Of a stretch of DNA of 64,000 nucleotides, positions 21,490 through 32,240 are shown piece by piece. This DNA is from Strongylocentrotus purpuratus. Lineage: Eukaryota > Echinodermata > Echinoidea > Camarodonta > Strongylocentrotidae. A program made the position numbers and the translations under genes. Each line of letters begins with the position of its first letter. Within the stretch, counting starts at the first letter, position 1. The notes under the pieces were generated by a model that worked only from the letters and a program-made list of their open reading frames with translations, was not told the DNA's origin and did not search any database. Location of the stretch: assembly GCF_000002235.5 (NCBI RefSeq), contig NW_022145613.1, forward strand, positions 5,878,447 to 5,942,446, given 5' to 3'.

Positions 21490-22135
21490 AATTCAGATAC
21501 CGTCCGCCAAATGACTCTTTGGTTTCCTCTCTTCAAATTCATTTTAATCACTCATGCGTGAAATATAATTCTTGGTTTCGTTTTTTCTGGGACGCATTGA
21601 ATATGCAAAACCTGCATTTGCTGTATCCATAAGAGACTTCAAGTTTGAATCTCTGTGAAATATGTTGGTGTCGTCTGCATACAGTATAAAAGACAATTCA
21701 TTAGCAGATTTATAAATATCATTCACATATAATATAAATAACAATGGCCCAAGCAGGCTACCCTGTGGAATTCCGCATGTTATTGTCCTAAACTCCGAAA
21801 TAGAAGGTTGATATTTGGTACATTGTAATCGATTGTTAAGATAGCTGCTGAACCATTTAAGAGCTACACCACGTATTCCATAACGATATAGTTTAGATAG
21901 TAAAATATTGTGATTACAGATCTATAAAAACTCCAATTGTAAATTCATTTGCCTCAAAGGCGTCTATGACTTTACTAGAAAGACTGGTAAGAGCCATACA
22001 TGATGAATAATCCCTACGGAAACCATATTGATGTTTATTGAGAATAGAATGTTTGTCAAGGAATTCACTGTTGATTAGCGAAAATATTAGCGTGAGTCCA
22101 GCGATATGTTGATATATTATTACTTCTGTCATTCA
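21490..22135 (-). mobile_element. Old LINE reverse-transcriptase fragment (second copy)
   Basis: Minus-strand RT remnants are spread over more than one frame. GFRRDYSSCMALTSL and FTIGVFIDL are near 22000-22050, GIPQGSLLGPLLFILYVNDI is near 21710-21775, and YADDTN is near 21672. Order and spacing fit one RT domain. It is broken by several stops or shifts. It is not part of the split copy, because its RT lies on the wrong side of that copy's linker. Confidence 0.8.
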
Positions 22136-22599
22136 AATCAATTAAGATCATAGAATTATTTTCAAGTCGTGTAAAAGAATCGGTCTCTCATAGCTTTTAA
22201 TAAAACGTCAGCAGGGGGATATTGCTCTGTAAACATAAATTTATTCTTACTTGCATCTTACGGTGAACAGGTCAAATGAAACTCGTGATAAGAACATTAT
22301 AGTCCTACTAGTTGTAGGGCATTAAAAACCTTGCAAGCCAGCGAAGCGAACGAGCAGCAGATTTTAGACATTTTTTTCAGACTGACGGCCACAAATGGTA
22401 TTCTAATGAAAATAATGATAGATAATGATTATGATGTGCTTTTTCTAATCATTATTTCATTTTCCCCTAGTCATCACACCTAACAGATAATGCTTACCAT
22501 GCTATAATTATTCACAAAAAGACCATCTCGCTACCAGAATCATGCCAGAGTAGAGAAAGTGCAGATTCCACGTGAAAGGACTAAAGGCATCCTCCATCC
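22136..22599. other. Intergenic sequence upstream of the small gene
   Basis: No gene, RNA or repeat recognised. Confidence 0.5.
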
Positions 22600-22913
22600 C
22601 TTGGCCCCACCCCGCCGCTCTGAAATCCATATGCGAACGCATTGTGACGTATAGTTGTAACAGTGCGCATGTCAGAAATGTCTAACGCAGTGACGTAACA
22701 ATTGCGTTTTTCACGCAAAGCTGCATGTGCCTGTCCGCGCGCACTCATAAGTTGCTCAAGGCAAGCGATGATTGGCTGAAAGTTTACCGTAGAGACGTTG
22801 CTAAGAGATCGGAAACCAAGGTGAAAAGTACGTCAAGTGCAGATCGAACTCGATCACAGAAGGCTGGAAGAAAAAAAACAAGATACATTTATACACACGA
22901 TCATTGAACAACT
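22600..22913 (+). promoter_or_regulatory. Putative promoter and 5' UTR of the small three-exon gene
   Basis: This is a local GC-rich patch in AT-rich surroundings. It holds a GC-box-like CCCCACCCCGCCGC near 22605, a CRE-like TGACGTAA near 22691, an inverted CCAAT box (ATTGG, 22771-22775) and two RFX X-box-like sites: GTTGCTCAAGGCAAG (22751-22765) and GTTGCTAAGAGAT (22797-22809). A start site is not pinned down. The match to X-boxes is imperfect. Confidence 0.4.
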
Positions 22914-24103
22914 ATGGTAAGTATCTGTTCTTCACAATTTAAAAGTTGTGCTAACCAAATACTTGATTTAAATTATGTCGATTGACCATATAGTGGAGAC
23001 TTTCTTTGTTCAGTATACCGTTCAAGGAAAACATAATGGATCAAACATAGATAAAGGTTTCTTTGAAAAAGGATATTTTTGACCACTATTACACCTAATA
23101 GGGCTTGTTAGTATTATTTTTTTCTTTGTTTGGTTTGGTTTGGCGATTTTGGAATAATTATATTTGTGAAATATTTGCGAATTCTTTAATGACAATCACA
23201 TATTCCCCAAATTCCTTTTTTTTCAAGTGCTTCTTATCTTATGTTTCAGTCAACACTGAAAATGCGAGACAGGTTACCATGCCTCCTCTCACGGATTTAT
23301 ACCTGTAATGTCACTTCTTTATTTCGCCTCCGGCATTGTCGAACAACATGACCAAATACGCATCTGATATGTATAAACTCAAATATCTCCTTTATTAATT
23401 ACCTAAATTCAGCGTGTATTTCCTCAAAATTATGTTTGAAACTATATAGGCGAGCAGGATGGCCCCTGCAACGGGTACAAGTAGCTCGGGTGCCAACCCC
23501 ACTTCGGCCCCGAACCCCGGGGGCTACTCAGTCATGATGACGGAGGAAGATTACCACAACACGCAGAGCATGGAGATGACCAAATTTGTGAGGGAACATT
23601 TCAAGATACCAAAAGGTGAATTCTAGCTTGCTAACATATTGTAAATGTACCTGGTCTGTCTGTCTCTGTCTCTCTCTCTCTCTCTTTCTATGTCTCTGCC
23701 TCTGGCTCAGTCTCTATCTCTCCGTATATCTGTCTCTCTGTCTCTGTCTTCATGACTTTGTATGTGTATCTCTCTCTCTCTCTCTCTCTCTTCTTTCTCA
23801 CAAATCCCAGTCTCTCATTCTCTCTTCCTTTCTCTTCTGTTTCTCTTTCTGACTGTCTTTATATCTATCTATTTACCTATCTTTCTCTGTTTTATCCATC
23901 TGTCTATCTATCTATATCTAGTCTTTCTTCGCACTATCCTCCCCCCCCCCTCTTTTTTCACTCCGCCTTTTATCTTCCTCCTATTCGCTCTCTTTACAAC
24001 CCTCTCACATAGGCCTATACACTGCAAAAGAACAAACAGAAATGAAGTAAGGACCGTAGAATATAAAAAAAGAGGGACAGTGGTTGATATAACAGGGAAT
24101 GAT

Positions 24104-24140
<37 letters not shown>

Positions 24141-27100
24141 AAATTATATATATATCTCTATCTTCTTCACTCACTCACTCACTTGCTCCGCTTCTTGATA
24201 GCTCTCCCCTCGCCTTATTTTCTCTTATATACACTGTGAAAGCCGCCCTTCCCCAAAAAGTATTGTAGCATATTGAAAGGGGAAGTTAAGAGATTCCGTC
24301 TCCAACAGAAGGAAGAGAAATTGGTAGAGATTTGGGCTGATTAACCGTCTACCATAGTTTGCTAAGTTTCGTCTTGTTTTGGAAGGAAAACATTTATAAA
24401 AGGACACATTTTGTGAAAATATCATCGTCAGAGAGATGTCAGAGAGACATCAATGTATTGATTTGGAAATTAACTGGAAATTTTACTCGATTGGAAAGAT
24501 ACTCACTCCGGAAAAGTGTTTTGAATTTGTGCTGTTGCATTGCGATTACACTCCGTTCGAATGATTGGATATCACCATAGTCCCACCTGTGTAATCATTG
24601 AAACTACACTCCCAAATGGGGAATATTGACGTCATTGAAACTGAGATAGGCCGATGAAATGCTGATATTGGTGAGAAAGTTATTTGACAATATATTCTTT
24701 TTCTACTTGAACTATGAACGTATACCGTGAAATATGGCTAAGCAACTTAAGATGAACACATGTAAGGGTATACCAGGACATCCGAACTTTAAATACAAGT
24801 TGCCCAAATATATTACCAAATCAAGCTTATCAATAGCTATTTCCCACCTTCGCATCTCGTACCTTACCCAAGGAAGGGACACTAATGAAACTGAATTCAT
24901 TGAATGTGAATTATGCCGCATTCTCCCAAATTTAGAGGAAAATATCTCCAAACACTTTGCCCTGACAGTTGGTATTAATGAAAACTTATTATCTGATGTT
25001 TACATTGGAAACGAGGAAGAAGACAGCCATGTTGAACAAGATGATAGTTTGACCAATAAGCCGCAAACAATAGAATGCCCGATAGAGATCGACGTTCATG
25101 AAAGCCCTCTATGCATTTGGTGTGGATCGCCTACAGAGAGCGATTATGATAAGCCCCTGTGTGAACGATGCGTGGCAATTCCAGAGAGACTGGATGCTAT
25201 TGAATGCCAACTATCCTTAATCGACATCAAAAAGAGTGTCCAAGTTAATCCAACTCCAGAATCGAGTAGTGAAAAGTTTGAATGCGAGAACATAATCAAG
25301 CGGAACATGGATAATGAGAAGAGCTCCTCTAATGTTAGTGAATGTCAACCGAAAGCGAAAGAGAAAGAGATAAACACTGACCCTCCTACCCGGGAACGAG
25401 AGGTAAATGACCCCGTAGCCACCGACAGCAGAGAAACAGTGAACGAGCATGAGCCTCAGAAAACAATTGAAAATCTACAGATGGGAACAAATGGAAATGA
25501 CCAAACTCCGAACAAAACCACAATAACACTGACTCATCAACTTCAAGACTATAAGAATAAACAGAGTAAACTCTTCAAGAGCAAACAAAAGGCTGAAGTA
25601 TTGTTAATCGGAGACTCAATGCTTCGTAGAATAAACCCCTTAAAACTGTCTCGCTCCAAACGAATATCCTGTAAAACACTCCCCGGAGCGAAAGCTGAAG
25701 ACATATGTGAAATTGCAACACAAATTGCCAAAGATCAAGCAGTTTCAGAAGTCATCATTCACGTCGGGACAAATAGTCTAAGAGACAGTCAACCCGATGT
25801 GATAGCTACAATGATTGAATCTACAGGATTACACCTCATTAGATCCTGTCCATCGGTACAGATTATAACTATCAGCTCCATTGTACCTAGAAATGAGGGA
25901 TCTACAGTAGATTATGAAGCTACAAGAGACCAACGATCGCCTGTATGGTCTCAAGGCAAAGCATGGATGGCGCTACATAGACAACGCAAACATCAACTCC
26001 AAGTACCATATTGGATATGATGGTGTCCATTTAAACGACGAAGGTGTGAGGATGTTTGCACGGAATCTCATCGGCCACGTACGAGGTATCCGCCAGCCTC
26101 GTTATCGGGAGACTTCGGTTGGTCTTTACCATGCCTTTGACCAGGATTTCCCAGAATTAACAACTTCGAGAACGACATATCCACTCTACAGACAAATGAA
26201 TGATGATCTACAACATACGATGACAGCTGCTGAATATGATGATGATGGTCACTATGATTCCCTACCACATCAGAGTTTGGCTCATCAGTATCCTCTCTAC
26301 AGTGATGCAGTGAAGCGTGACGAATACCATCGACAAGGCTCCTCCAGCACATACTTTGGATGTTACAACTGTGGTGAATACAACCATTCTCGATCAACCT
26401 GCCGATATGATACGGTAATACAATGTCACAAGTGTAATAACTACGGCCATAAAGCTAAATACTGTTCAGAAATAAACCAAATTTAACATAATGGCCAAGA
26501 AGTGTGCGCCGATAATAACACTCTTCAGTTAAACGACCATGTAGTCCATAATATCCTAGATTTGAAGCAAATGACTGAATTTTCTTTTATTCGTAGTGAT
26601 GACAACAATGAAGAAGACACTAATGACGACGATATCAGCGATTTTGATGGTAATATTGAAACTGGCTTCGATGACAACGAGGCAAACTTCAGTGAAGAAA
26701 TAGAATTAGACTTTGACGATGGAGGTGACTTCGATGAAATTGATGCCAGTGAATCCGATTTTGCTGACAAAAACGAAATAGACATTAATATTGGCAATGT
26801 ATATGACTCTGATTTAGATACTTGTACATGTAGTCCGGGAACGGAAAAAACCAAATTGTTGCCTAAAAATATTAAAGATAATTGTCTGAGAATAAAAAAG
26901 AAGCATGGAATAAGAATAGCTCAATTGAACATTAGAACTCTGTTATCTAATATTGACAATCTTCAATTGATGGTTAATGATTTTAAATTTGATCTTATTG
27001 CATTAAATGAAACAAGATTAAGCAGTGAAATAAAGGACGTGCAAATAGGTATACATGATTACTGTATTTATAGGAAAGACCGTAATAAGAATGGCGGAGG

Positions 27101-30100
27101 GGTTGCAATATACGTTAATGAAAATAAACTTAGCCACAAACTAAGATCAGATCTTCTGGTAAATGATATCGAACTTGTTGCTGTTGAAGTGAAGCAACCT
27201 ATGTCTTCACCTATGATCGTTTTAGCTTGGTATAGACCCCCTGGAACAAGTATCGAACTATTTAAAGCCATTGAGAATATTTTGTTAAAAATTGACGAGG
27301 AACGAAAGGATATCATATTTTTAGGAGATTTCAATTGCAATATACTTGCAGACCCTTTATCGTGCTACACAAAACGATTACTTGAAATTTGCCAAAATTA
27401 TTCTCTAAGCCAAATGATCAAAGAACCCACGAGGGTAACACCGCTTTCATCTACCCTTATTGATTTAATTTATACTTCTAACTGTGAGAAAGTGGTTGAA
27501 AGTGGCGTCATTCATTTAGGAATAAGTGACCACTCACTTGTATATATTGTATGGGGTCGAGTTCGCAAATCATTTCCTAACCATGTTTATAGGACATATA
27601 GAACTTATAAGAATTTCAATGTAAATGACTTTTGTGACGATCTAGGAAACATTGATTGGCAAAGTGTTTTTACATGTACTGATGCCGATTCTTCGCTACA
27701 TGAATTCCAGACAAAGTTTTCAACATTATGTAATTTACATGCTCCGGTCAGAAAAAGTCGTGTAAAAAAAGATCGGAAACCCTGGATAAATGCTGAAATA
27801 ATTAATCTTATTCATGAAAGGGATAAGTTGAAAGAAACTGCAACGCGAAATAATACTCGTGAGAATTGGAAAGCATTCCGAAAAAGCAAGAATCACGTTA
27901 TTTATAGAATAAGAACGAACAAAAGAAAAACATTTCAAAAGAATATTAAAGACTCGCAGGGTAATGTTAAGAAAACATGGAAAAATCTTAACATGCTGAT
28001 ACCACGCAAGAATAAAAATGTGAAAATTCAATATTTAAAAATTGATGGAGAAGAAATTCATGACACGAAAACAATTTCACAAAAATTGAATGAATTCTTT
28101 GTCAAAATAGGTCCTTCACTTGCTAGTGTCATTCAATGTACGAGGCACATAAATGCAATCAATAATGTTATGCTATTCTCACCGCATACGCTGACAAATA
28201 TCTTTCAAATTATCCCAGTAACCATAGATGAAGTGAAAAAACAATTGTTGAAACTATCAAATGACAAAGCAATGGGATGTGATATGATACCGATGAAACT
28301 GATTAAGCTGGCAATTTCCAGTATTAATGAACCTTTAACACATGTTATAAATACCTCTATTACTACTGGATGTGTCCCTATCGAATGGAAAAAGGCAAGA
28401 GTAAGTGCTTTACATAAAGGTGGAACAAATGAACCCACAAATTTTAGACCGATATCGATACTGCCAATACTTTCGAAAGTACTAGAACGGGTAGTGTTCG
28501 ATCAGTTATATGACTATCTGAATAGTAATAATCTAATCAATGTATATCAATCTGGCTTCCGGCCACTGCACTCAACAGCCACTGCATTGCTGAATTCGAC
28601 AGATGAATGGCTGAAAAGCTTCGAACAAGGCAAAGTGGTGTGCTCTGTAATGATAGATTTGAAGAAAGCCTTCGACACAGTTGATTTTGATTTACTAATT
28701 GAAAAATTAAAATATTATGGTATTGGACAACACACACTTAATTGGTTCACAAGTTATCTGTATGAGAGATACCAAAAAACCACAGTCCATGGTATATCAT
28801 CTGAGTTTTTACCTATTCAATCTGGAATTCCACAAGGGTCCATCCTTGGACCTCTTCTCTTTATTATGCACATCAACGATTTACCCTTAGTACTAAAAAA
28901 TTGTAAAATAAATATGTATGCTGATGACACTATTTTATATTATGCTAGTAATGACTTTTCTGAACTGGAAAACAAAGTAAACGAAGATTTAGTAAATGTG
29001 AAAAAATGGCTTGATGTCAATAAGTTAAGTTTAAATATAAATAAAACAGAATACATTGTACTAGGAACAAAAAATCGTCTTAAACTAGCACGTAATACAA
29101 ATTTGAATATTAACATAGATGGAACCCCTCTGAAAAGAGTTACTACATGCAAACATTTGGGAGTGATTGTGGATGAAACTTTATCATGGACAGACCATAT
29201 TAAATCTGTACAAAAGAAATGTAGTAGTGGATTGTATATGTTAAAATCAATACGTAATATTGTTGGTAAAGATACATTGAAATTAGTATATAATGCATTG
29301 ATTTTATCCCACCTCTCCTATTGTGATGTAATATGGGGAAACTGTGGAAAGTGCCTTCAAAATGATCTCCAGAAACTTCAAAATCGGGCAGCTCGAATAA
29401 TAAATGATACCCCTTGGGATTCATCGGGAAGCTACAACCTTAATAAACTTGGATGGGATACGCTTGAACAGAAAAGGAAGGAAAATATCGCTTTAATGAC
29501 TTTCAATATACTTAATAAAAAAGCTCCTTCTTATTTAATTGATAAATTTTCGTTCAGAGAAAGACCACATAATACGAGAAGTGGCAATCTATGTATTAAG
29601 ACAATCCAGCCTAAAACGGATAGTACCAAACGCACATTTGTGTACAGAGGCGCTTGCCTATGGAACTCACTACCACACGAAGTGCAAGCTGCACAAACCA
29701 AGTACAGTTTCACAACAGGTCTCAAAAGAATAACAAATTTATAATAATATACAATATACTATGCTCAAATATGTCTATGAACTTTCGAATGTTTCCTTTT
29801 TATTTTTGATGTGTCCATTTTTGTGTTGTTTGAATTTATATTGTTGTGTATGCATCTGCTCAGGTATTTTTAAATTTCCATATGATGTAATATAATTTCA
29901 TTTCATTTTATCCGAAAATGATTAAATAATATATCTTTTATCTGCTGTGCTTGTTATTCTAATTCACTTTTAAGTGTTTTTTTACTGACTTAAATAAAAT
30001 AAAATTGTAATCATATCCTTAATTGTAATAATGCAGTATCTTGACCAGCCACATTTGATTTTTTTTTAAATATTTTTTTTTTAATACATCATTTCTGGCA

Positions 30101-30786
30101 GTTTATATGCACTAGTAACAATTTGTATTACCTATTTTAATTTGAATTATATTTACAGTACTCTTGTTTGGACACTCATGATTATTGTTATCAATATACA
30201 TATACTTTTTCGGCAGTACTATTCTATCGTTATATTGTTAGATATTTACCTTGATTATTTATTGTTTGTTTTAAATATGTCATTGATGTACCATTATCAT
30301 TTTTATGTCAATTCGATGTATTTACATTGTGTCACACGGCCCCAATGGAAATCAGTCTTGTAACTGTTTGGGCTTTTTTAACCGTGTATAAATAAAGATA
30401 TCAATTCAATTCAATTCAAAAATTCTTTTTCTACCTTTTCTTTGTCGGAAGCTGTATTGAAATATCATCATTTTACGTAGAAAAATGAAAACTGAGTTGT
30501 TGTTTTTTGTTACCAACTCGATTCAGTATCACCTTACAAACTTGAGAAGCTTCGGATTCGTACCAGCTTTACGAGGGTGAACGAGCGAGACACCGCGCGT
30601 TTGGAGACGCACTACAGGAGACGCCGGGAGCAGCTCACCAAGGGATTCTTCACCCCGAACCACAAACCTTACCATCCCATAGGAGAAATCCAGCTCAACA
30701 GCCAGAGACTCATCCTCGATTCGATGGCCAACTACCTGCCCAAGAAGGTTGGCACTCTAGTCGATACAGACCTACGAGAAGTTTGA
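22914..30786 (+). CDS. Small three-exon gene, 142 codons, function not recognised
   Basis: The gene model rests on splice signals and phase. Exon 1 ends with the start codon itself (22914-22916, ATG|GTAAGT). Exon 2 is 23450-23615 (acceptor actatatag, donor G|GTGAAT) and exon 3 is 30527-30786 (acceptor aactcgattcag, stop TGA). The protein has a low-complexity Ser/Pro/Gly start, then EEDYHNTQSMEMTKFVREHF, a basic helix (ETHYRRRREQLTKG) and a Pro-containing end (NHKPYHPIGEIQL to LVDTDLREV). It has no signal peptide or membrane segment. Its small size, basic composition and X-box-like promoter sites would suit a ciliary or sperm axonemal protein, but that is inference. The second intron (6.9 kb) holds simple repeats and a near-full-length LINE. 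Confidence 0.7.
23450..23615 (+). CDS. Small gene exon 2
   Basis: 166 nt, phase 0 in and phase 1 out. An internal Met at 23459 could also serve as a start if exon 1 is not used. Confidence 0.75.
23640..24145 (+). repeat. (TC)n, (TCTA)n and related microsatellites
   Basis: Long CT-rich runs, TCTATC tetramers and a (CT)n tract at 24102-24131 lie in intron 2. Ser/Leu-rich ORFs here are artefacts. Confidence 0.9.
24146..24733. other. Probable 5' region of the LINE in intron 2
   Basis: There is no coding signal. The 5' UTR of the LINE probably starts somewhere in this stretch, but the junction cannot be set by eye. Confidence 0.4.
24734..26020 (+). CDS. LINE ORF1, first frame: zinc-finger-like and SGNH-esterase N-part
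   Basis: 428 codons. It has a Cys cluster (CIWCG, then LCERC) near residues 125-140, a polar linker, and then an SGNH/GDSL-type hydrolase domain. That domain shows GDSM (the nucleophile-Ser block, 25610 on) and HVGTNS (the GTN block, 25766 on). CR1/L2 ORF1 proteins are known to carry such an esterase. After about 25915 the frame no longer matches the domain; the rest of the esterase continues in another frame (25914-26486). So ORF1 carries one +/-1 shift in this copy, or the LINE uses a frame change not known for this family. Confidence 0.82.
   Translation: MAKQLKMNTCKGIPGHPNFKYKLPKYITKSSLSIAISHLRISYLTQGRDTNETEFIECELCRILPNLEENISKHFALTVGINENLLSDVYIGNEEEDSHVEQDDSLTNKPQTIECPIEIDVHESPLCIWCGSPTESDYDKPLCERCVAIPERLDAIECQLSLIDIKKSVQVNPTPESSSEKFECENIIKRNMDNEKSSSNVSECQPKAKEKEINTDPPTREREVNDPVATDSRETVNEHEPQKTIENLQMGTNGNDQTPNKTTITLTHQLQDYKNKQSKLFKSKQKAEVLLIGDSMLRRINPLKLSRSKRISCKTLPGAKAEDICEIATQIAKDQAVSEVIIHVGTNSLRDSQPDVIATMIESTGLHLIRSCPSVQIITISSIVPRNEGSTVDYEATRDQRSPVWSQGKAWMALHRQRKHQLQVPYWI
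25914..26486 (+). CDS. LINE ORF1, second frame: esterase C-part and two CCHC knuckles
   Basis: It continues the esterase with the Asp/His block DGVHLNDEGVR (26019 on), then a Tyr/His-rich linker. Two zinc knuckles of the CX2CX4HX4C form follow (CYNCGEYNHSRSTC and CHKCNNYGHKAKYC), ending 26467. The knuckles suggest RNA binding in the LINE particle. It overlaps the first frame by about 107 nt. The ATG at 25914 is not a likely natural start. Confidence 0.82.
   Translation: MKLQETNDRLYGLKAKHGWRYIDNANINSKYHIGYDGVHLNDEGVRMFARNLIGHVRGIRQPRYRETSVGLYHAFDQDFPELTTSRTTYPLYRQMNDDLQHTMTAAEYDDDGHYDSLPHQSLAHQYPLYSDAVKRDEYHRQGSSSTYFGCYNCGEYNHSRSTCRYDTVIQCHKCNNYGHKAKYCSEINQI
26571..29744 (+). CDS. LINE ORF2: APE endonuclease and reverse transcriptase
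   Basis: This is an intact frame of about 1057 codons from the first in-frame ATG; the frame is open from 26502. It has an acidic N-terminus, then an AP-type endonuclease with AQLNIRTL, ALNETRL, AWYRPPG, FLGDFNCN, STLIDLIY and ISDHSLVYIVW, which nicks the target. RT motifs follow: NFRPISILPILSK, a GFRPLHST block, MIDLKKAFDTVD, GIPQGSILGPLLF and YADD at 28917-28928. The end carries the CR1/L2-typical C-terminal block (RTFVYRGACLWNSLP). No stop is seen, so ORF2 may still be functional although ORF1 is shifted. Confidence 0.93.
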   Translation: MTEFSFIRSDDNNEEDTNDDDISDFDGNIETGFDDNEANFSEEIELDFDDGGDFDEIDASESDFADKNEIDINIGNVYDSDLDTCTCSPGTEKTKLLPKNIKDNCLRIKKKHGIRIAQLNIRTLLSNIDNLQLMVNDFKFDLIALNETRLSSEIKDVQIGIHDYCIYRKDRNKNGGGVAIYVNENKLSHKLRSDLLVNDIELVAVEVKQPMSSPMIVLAWYRPPGTSIELFKAIENILLKIDEERKDIIFLGDFNCNILADPLSCYTKRLLEICQNYSLSQMIKEPTRVTPLSSTLIDLIYTSNCEKVVESGVIHLGISDHSLVYIVWGRVRKSFPNHVYRTYRTYKNFNVNDFCDDLGNIDWQSVFTCTDADSSLHEFQTKFSTLCNLHAPVRKSRVKKDRKPWINAEIINLIHERDKLKETATRNNTRENWKAFRKSKNHVIYRIRTNKRKTFQKNIKDSQGNVKKTWKNLNMLIPRKNKNVKIQYLKIDGEEIHDTKTISQKLNEFFVKIGPSLASVIQCTRHINAINNVMLFSPHTLTNIFQIIPVTIDEVKKQLLKLSNDKAMGCDMIPMKLIKLAISSINEPLTHVINTSITTGCVPIEWKKARVSALHKGGTNEPTNFRPISILPILSKVLERVVFDQLYDYLNSNNLINVYQSGFRPLHSTATALLNSTDEWLKSFEQGKVVCSVMIDLKKAFDTVDFDLLIEKLKYYGIGQHTLNWFTSYLYERYQKTTVHGISSEFLPIQSGIPQGSILGPLLFIMHINDLPLVLKNCKINMYADDTILYYASNDFSELENKVNEDLVNVKKWLDVNKLSLNINKTEYIVLGTKNRLKLARNTNLNINIDGTPLKRVTTCKHLGVIVDETLSWTDHIKSVQKKCSSGLYMLKSIRNIVGKDTLKLVYNALILSHLSYCDVIWGNCGKCLQNDLQKLQNRAARIINDTPWDSSGSYNLNKLGWDTLEQKRKENIALMTFNILNKKAPSYLIDKFSFRERPHNTRSGNLCIKTIQPKTDSTKRTFVYRGACLWNSLPHEVQAAQTKYSFTTGLKRITNL
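29745..30418 (+). other. LINE 3' UTR and tail
   Basis: AT-rich. It ends with TGTATAAATAAAGAT followed by about three AATTC units. The remaining bases to 30526 are intron with a good pyrimidine tract. Confidence 0.75.
30527..30786 (+). CDS. Small gene exon 3
   Basis: 260 nt, phase 1 in, ending at TGA 30784-30786. The acceptor at 30525-30526 has a strong pyrimidine tract and is the only upstream AG that keeps the frame with exon 2. Confidence 0.75.
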
Positions 30787-31038
30787 TTATAGCCAATATA
30801 AATTTAAAAAGAAAAAAAAAGAAAATTAAATACATACATAATTGACGCTTTGGACATGACACCTATCTCGTTGGTCAGAGACTTCAGCTCTAATGACCAA
30901 GATATCTAGAATCGCCGTTAAAATGTGCCGGTAATAATTAATCAGTATGTTTAAAGGTCAATGACCGTTACATACCAAGTTACGTTGATCGTATTCTCCT
31001 ACCTGCCTTCAAAGTATTAAAGTAAAGTAAATAAGAAA
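30787..31038. other. 3' flank of the small gene
   Basis: AT-rich, probably 3' UTR and downstream sequence, up to the Helitron end at 31039. No clear poly(A) signal chosen. Confidence 0.4.
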
Positions 31039-31067
31039 CTAGATTTTAAATCGTCACGAGGACGATT
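31039..31067 (-). other. Helitron-type 3' end: CTAG plus hairpin
   Basis: CTAG lies at 31039-31042. The stem AATCGTC/GACGATT with a 5-nt loop spans 31049-31067. Homologous ends occur at 61406 and 63180. Confidence 0.75.
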
Positions 31068-31589
31068 AAGGTGGTCTGTTTTCAAGTCTTATGATAGATT
31101 ATAATATTTTGTATATTGAGAAAGGGAGAAGTTATATAGACATGTAAAGAATGATCATCATCATGATGATCATGATGATGATGATCTTGATAGTAATGAT
31201 GATGACGATCGATGATGATGATGATGATGATGATGTTGATGATTATCATCAACAGCTAGACCATGATGACAGACTGAAAAAAATGAGAGAACATTTAGAT
31301 AGTATATAGTCTCAGCTTCAACATACTCAAAAATCAAAAATCAAGCCAAAATAAAGGCGATATTGCTCGCAAAAGACAAGAATGTAGAGATTTTGAGAAA
31401 AAGTCATCTCCCATAAGGATTACACGCAAAAAGTAATGGATCAAGTGATAATAGGGTAATAATAAAGTAAATATGGTTGTTTATTACATTATTTGCGATA
31501 TACGTGTTAATATTCAAAGGAGATGGTACAGTGAAAGGTCAAAAAGAAAAAGAAAGGGAAGAAGAAAAATTGTTGGAGACGCCCGTGAT

Positions 31590-32240
31590 GATGATGATGA
31601 TATAATATATTGATGATGATCATGATCATGCTGACATCTGATTGAAAAAATGAGAGAGACATGCATTTAGATAGCATATAGTCTCAGCTACAAAATACTT
31701 AAAAATCAACAAAAACCAAGTGGAAATAACAGCGATATTACTCGCAAAAGAACGGAATGTAGAATCCAGATTTGAGAAAAGTCATCTCCCATATAGAGAA
31801 ATTAAGAGAGAAATTATATAGACATGTACATGTAAACAATGATGATCATAATGATGATGAAGATGATGATCTTGATAGTAATGGTGATGATGATGATGAT
31901 GATTATAATGATAATGTTAATGATGATGATGATGATGTTGATGATCATGCATGATCATGATCCTGATGATTTTGATGATGATATGATGATGATGATCATG
32001 ATGATATTGATGATGATCATCATGATAGTGATCGATGATGATCATTCATGAGCGTGATCCTGACATCTGATTGAAAAAATGAGGGGACATTTAGATAACA
32101 TATAGTCTCAGCTACAACATACTCAAAAATCAACAAAAACCAAGCAGAAATAATGGCGATATTGCTCGCCAAAGACAGGAATGTAGAATCCAGATTTCAG
32201 ACCATGATGATGATGATCATCATCATTAAGATAATGATGA
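31590..32240 (+). repeat. GAT/ATG trinucleotide repeats
   Basis: Imperfect (GAT)n tracts with GATCATGATCATG interruptions. Asp-rich and Met-rich ORFs here are artefacts. Confidence 0.9.

Larger units (their letters stand above)
24734..30418 (+). mobile_element. Nearly full-length CR1/L2 LINE inside intron 2 of the small gene
   Basis: It comprises ORF1 (two overlapping frames), ORF2, a 3' UTR of about 0.67 kb with AATAAA, and a tail of AATTC repeats ending near 30418. The two-ORF layout with an esterase in ORF1 and APE endonuclease plus RT in ORF2 is typical of CR1/L2. It lies in the same orientation as the host gene. No target duplication is seen, which is usual for this clade. Confidence 0.9.

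Noticed and set aside
20570-22135. One continuous LINE covering both minus-strand fragments
   Set aside because: The linker at 20570-20806 lies downstream of the RT at 21490-22135 in minus orientation, the wrong order for one element.
22725-22907. 60-codon ORF upstream of the small gene
   Set aside because: It ends before the exon 1 start codon and has no recognisable content; treated as 5' UTR.
31772-32051. Asp-rich and Met-rich ORFs
   Set aside because: Pure GAT trinucleotide repeat translations.
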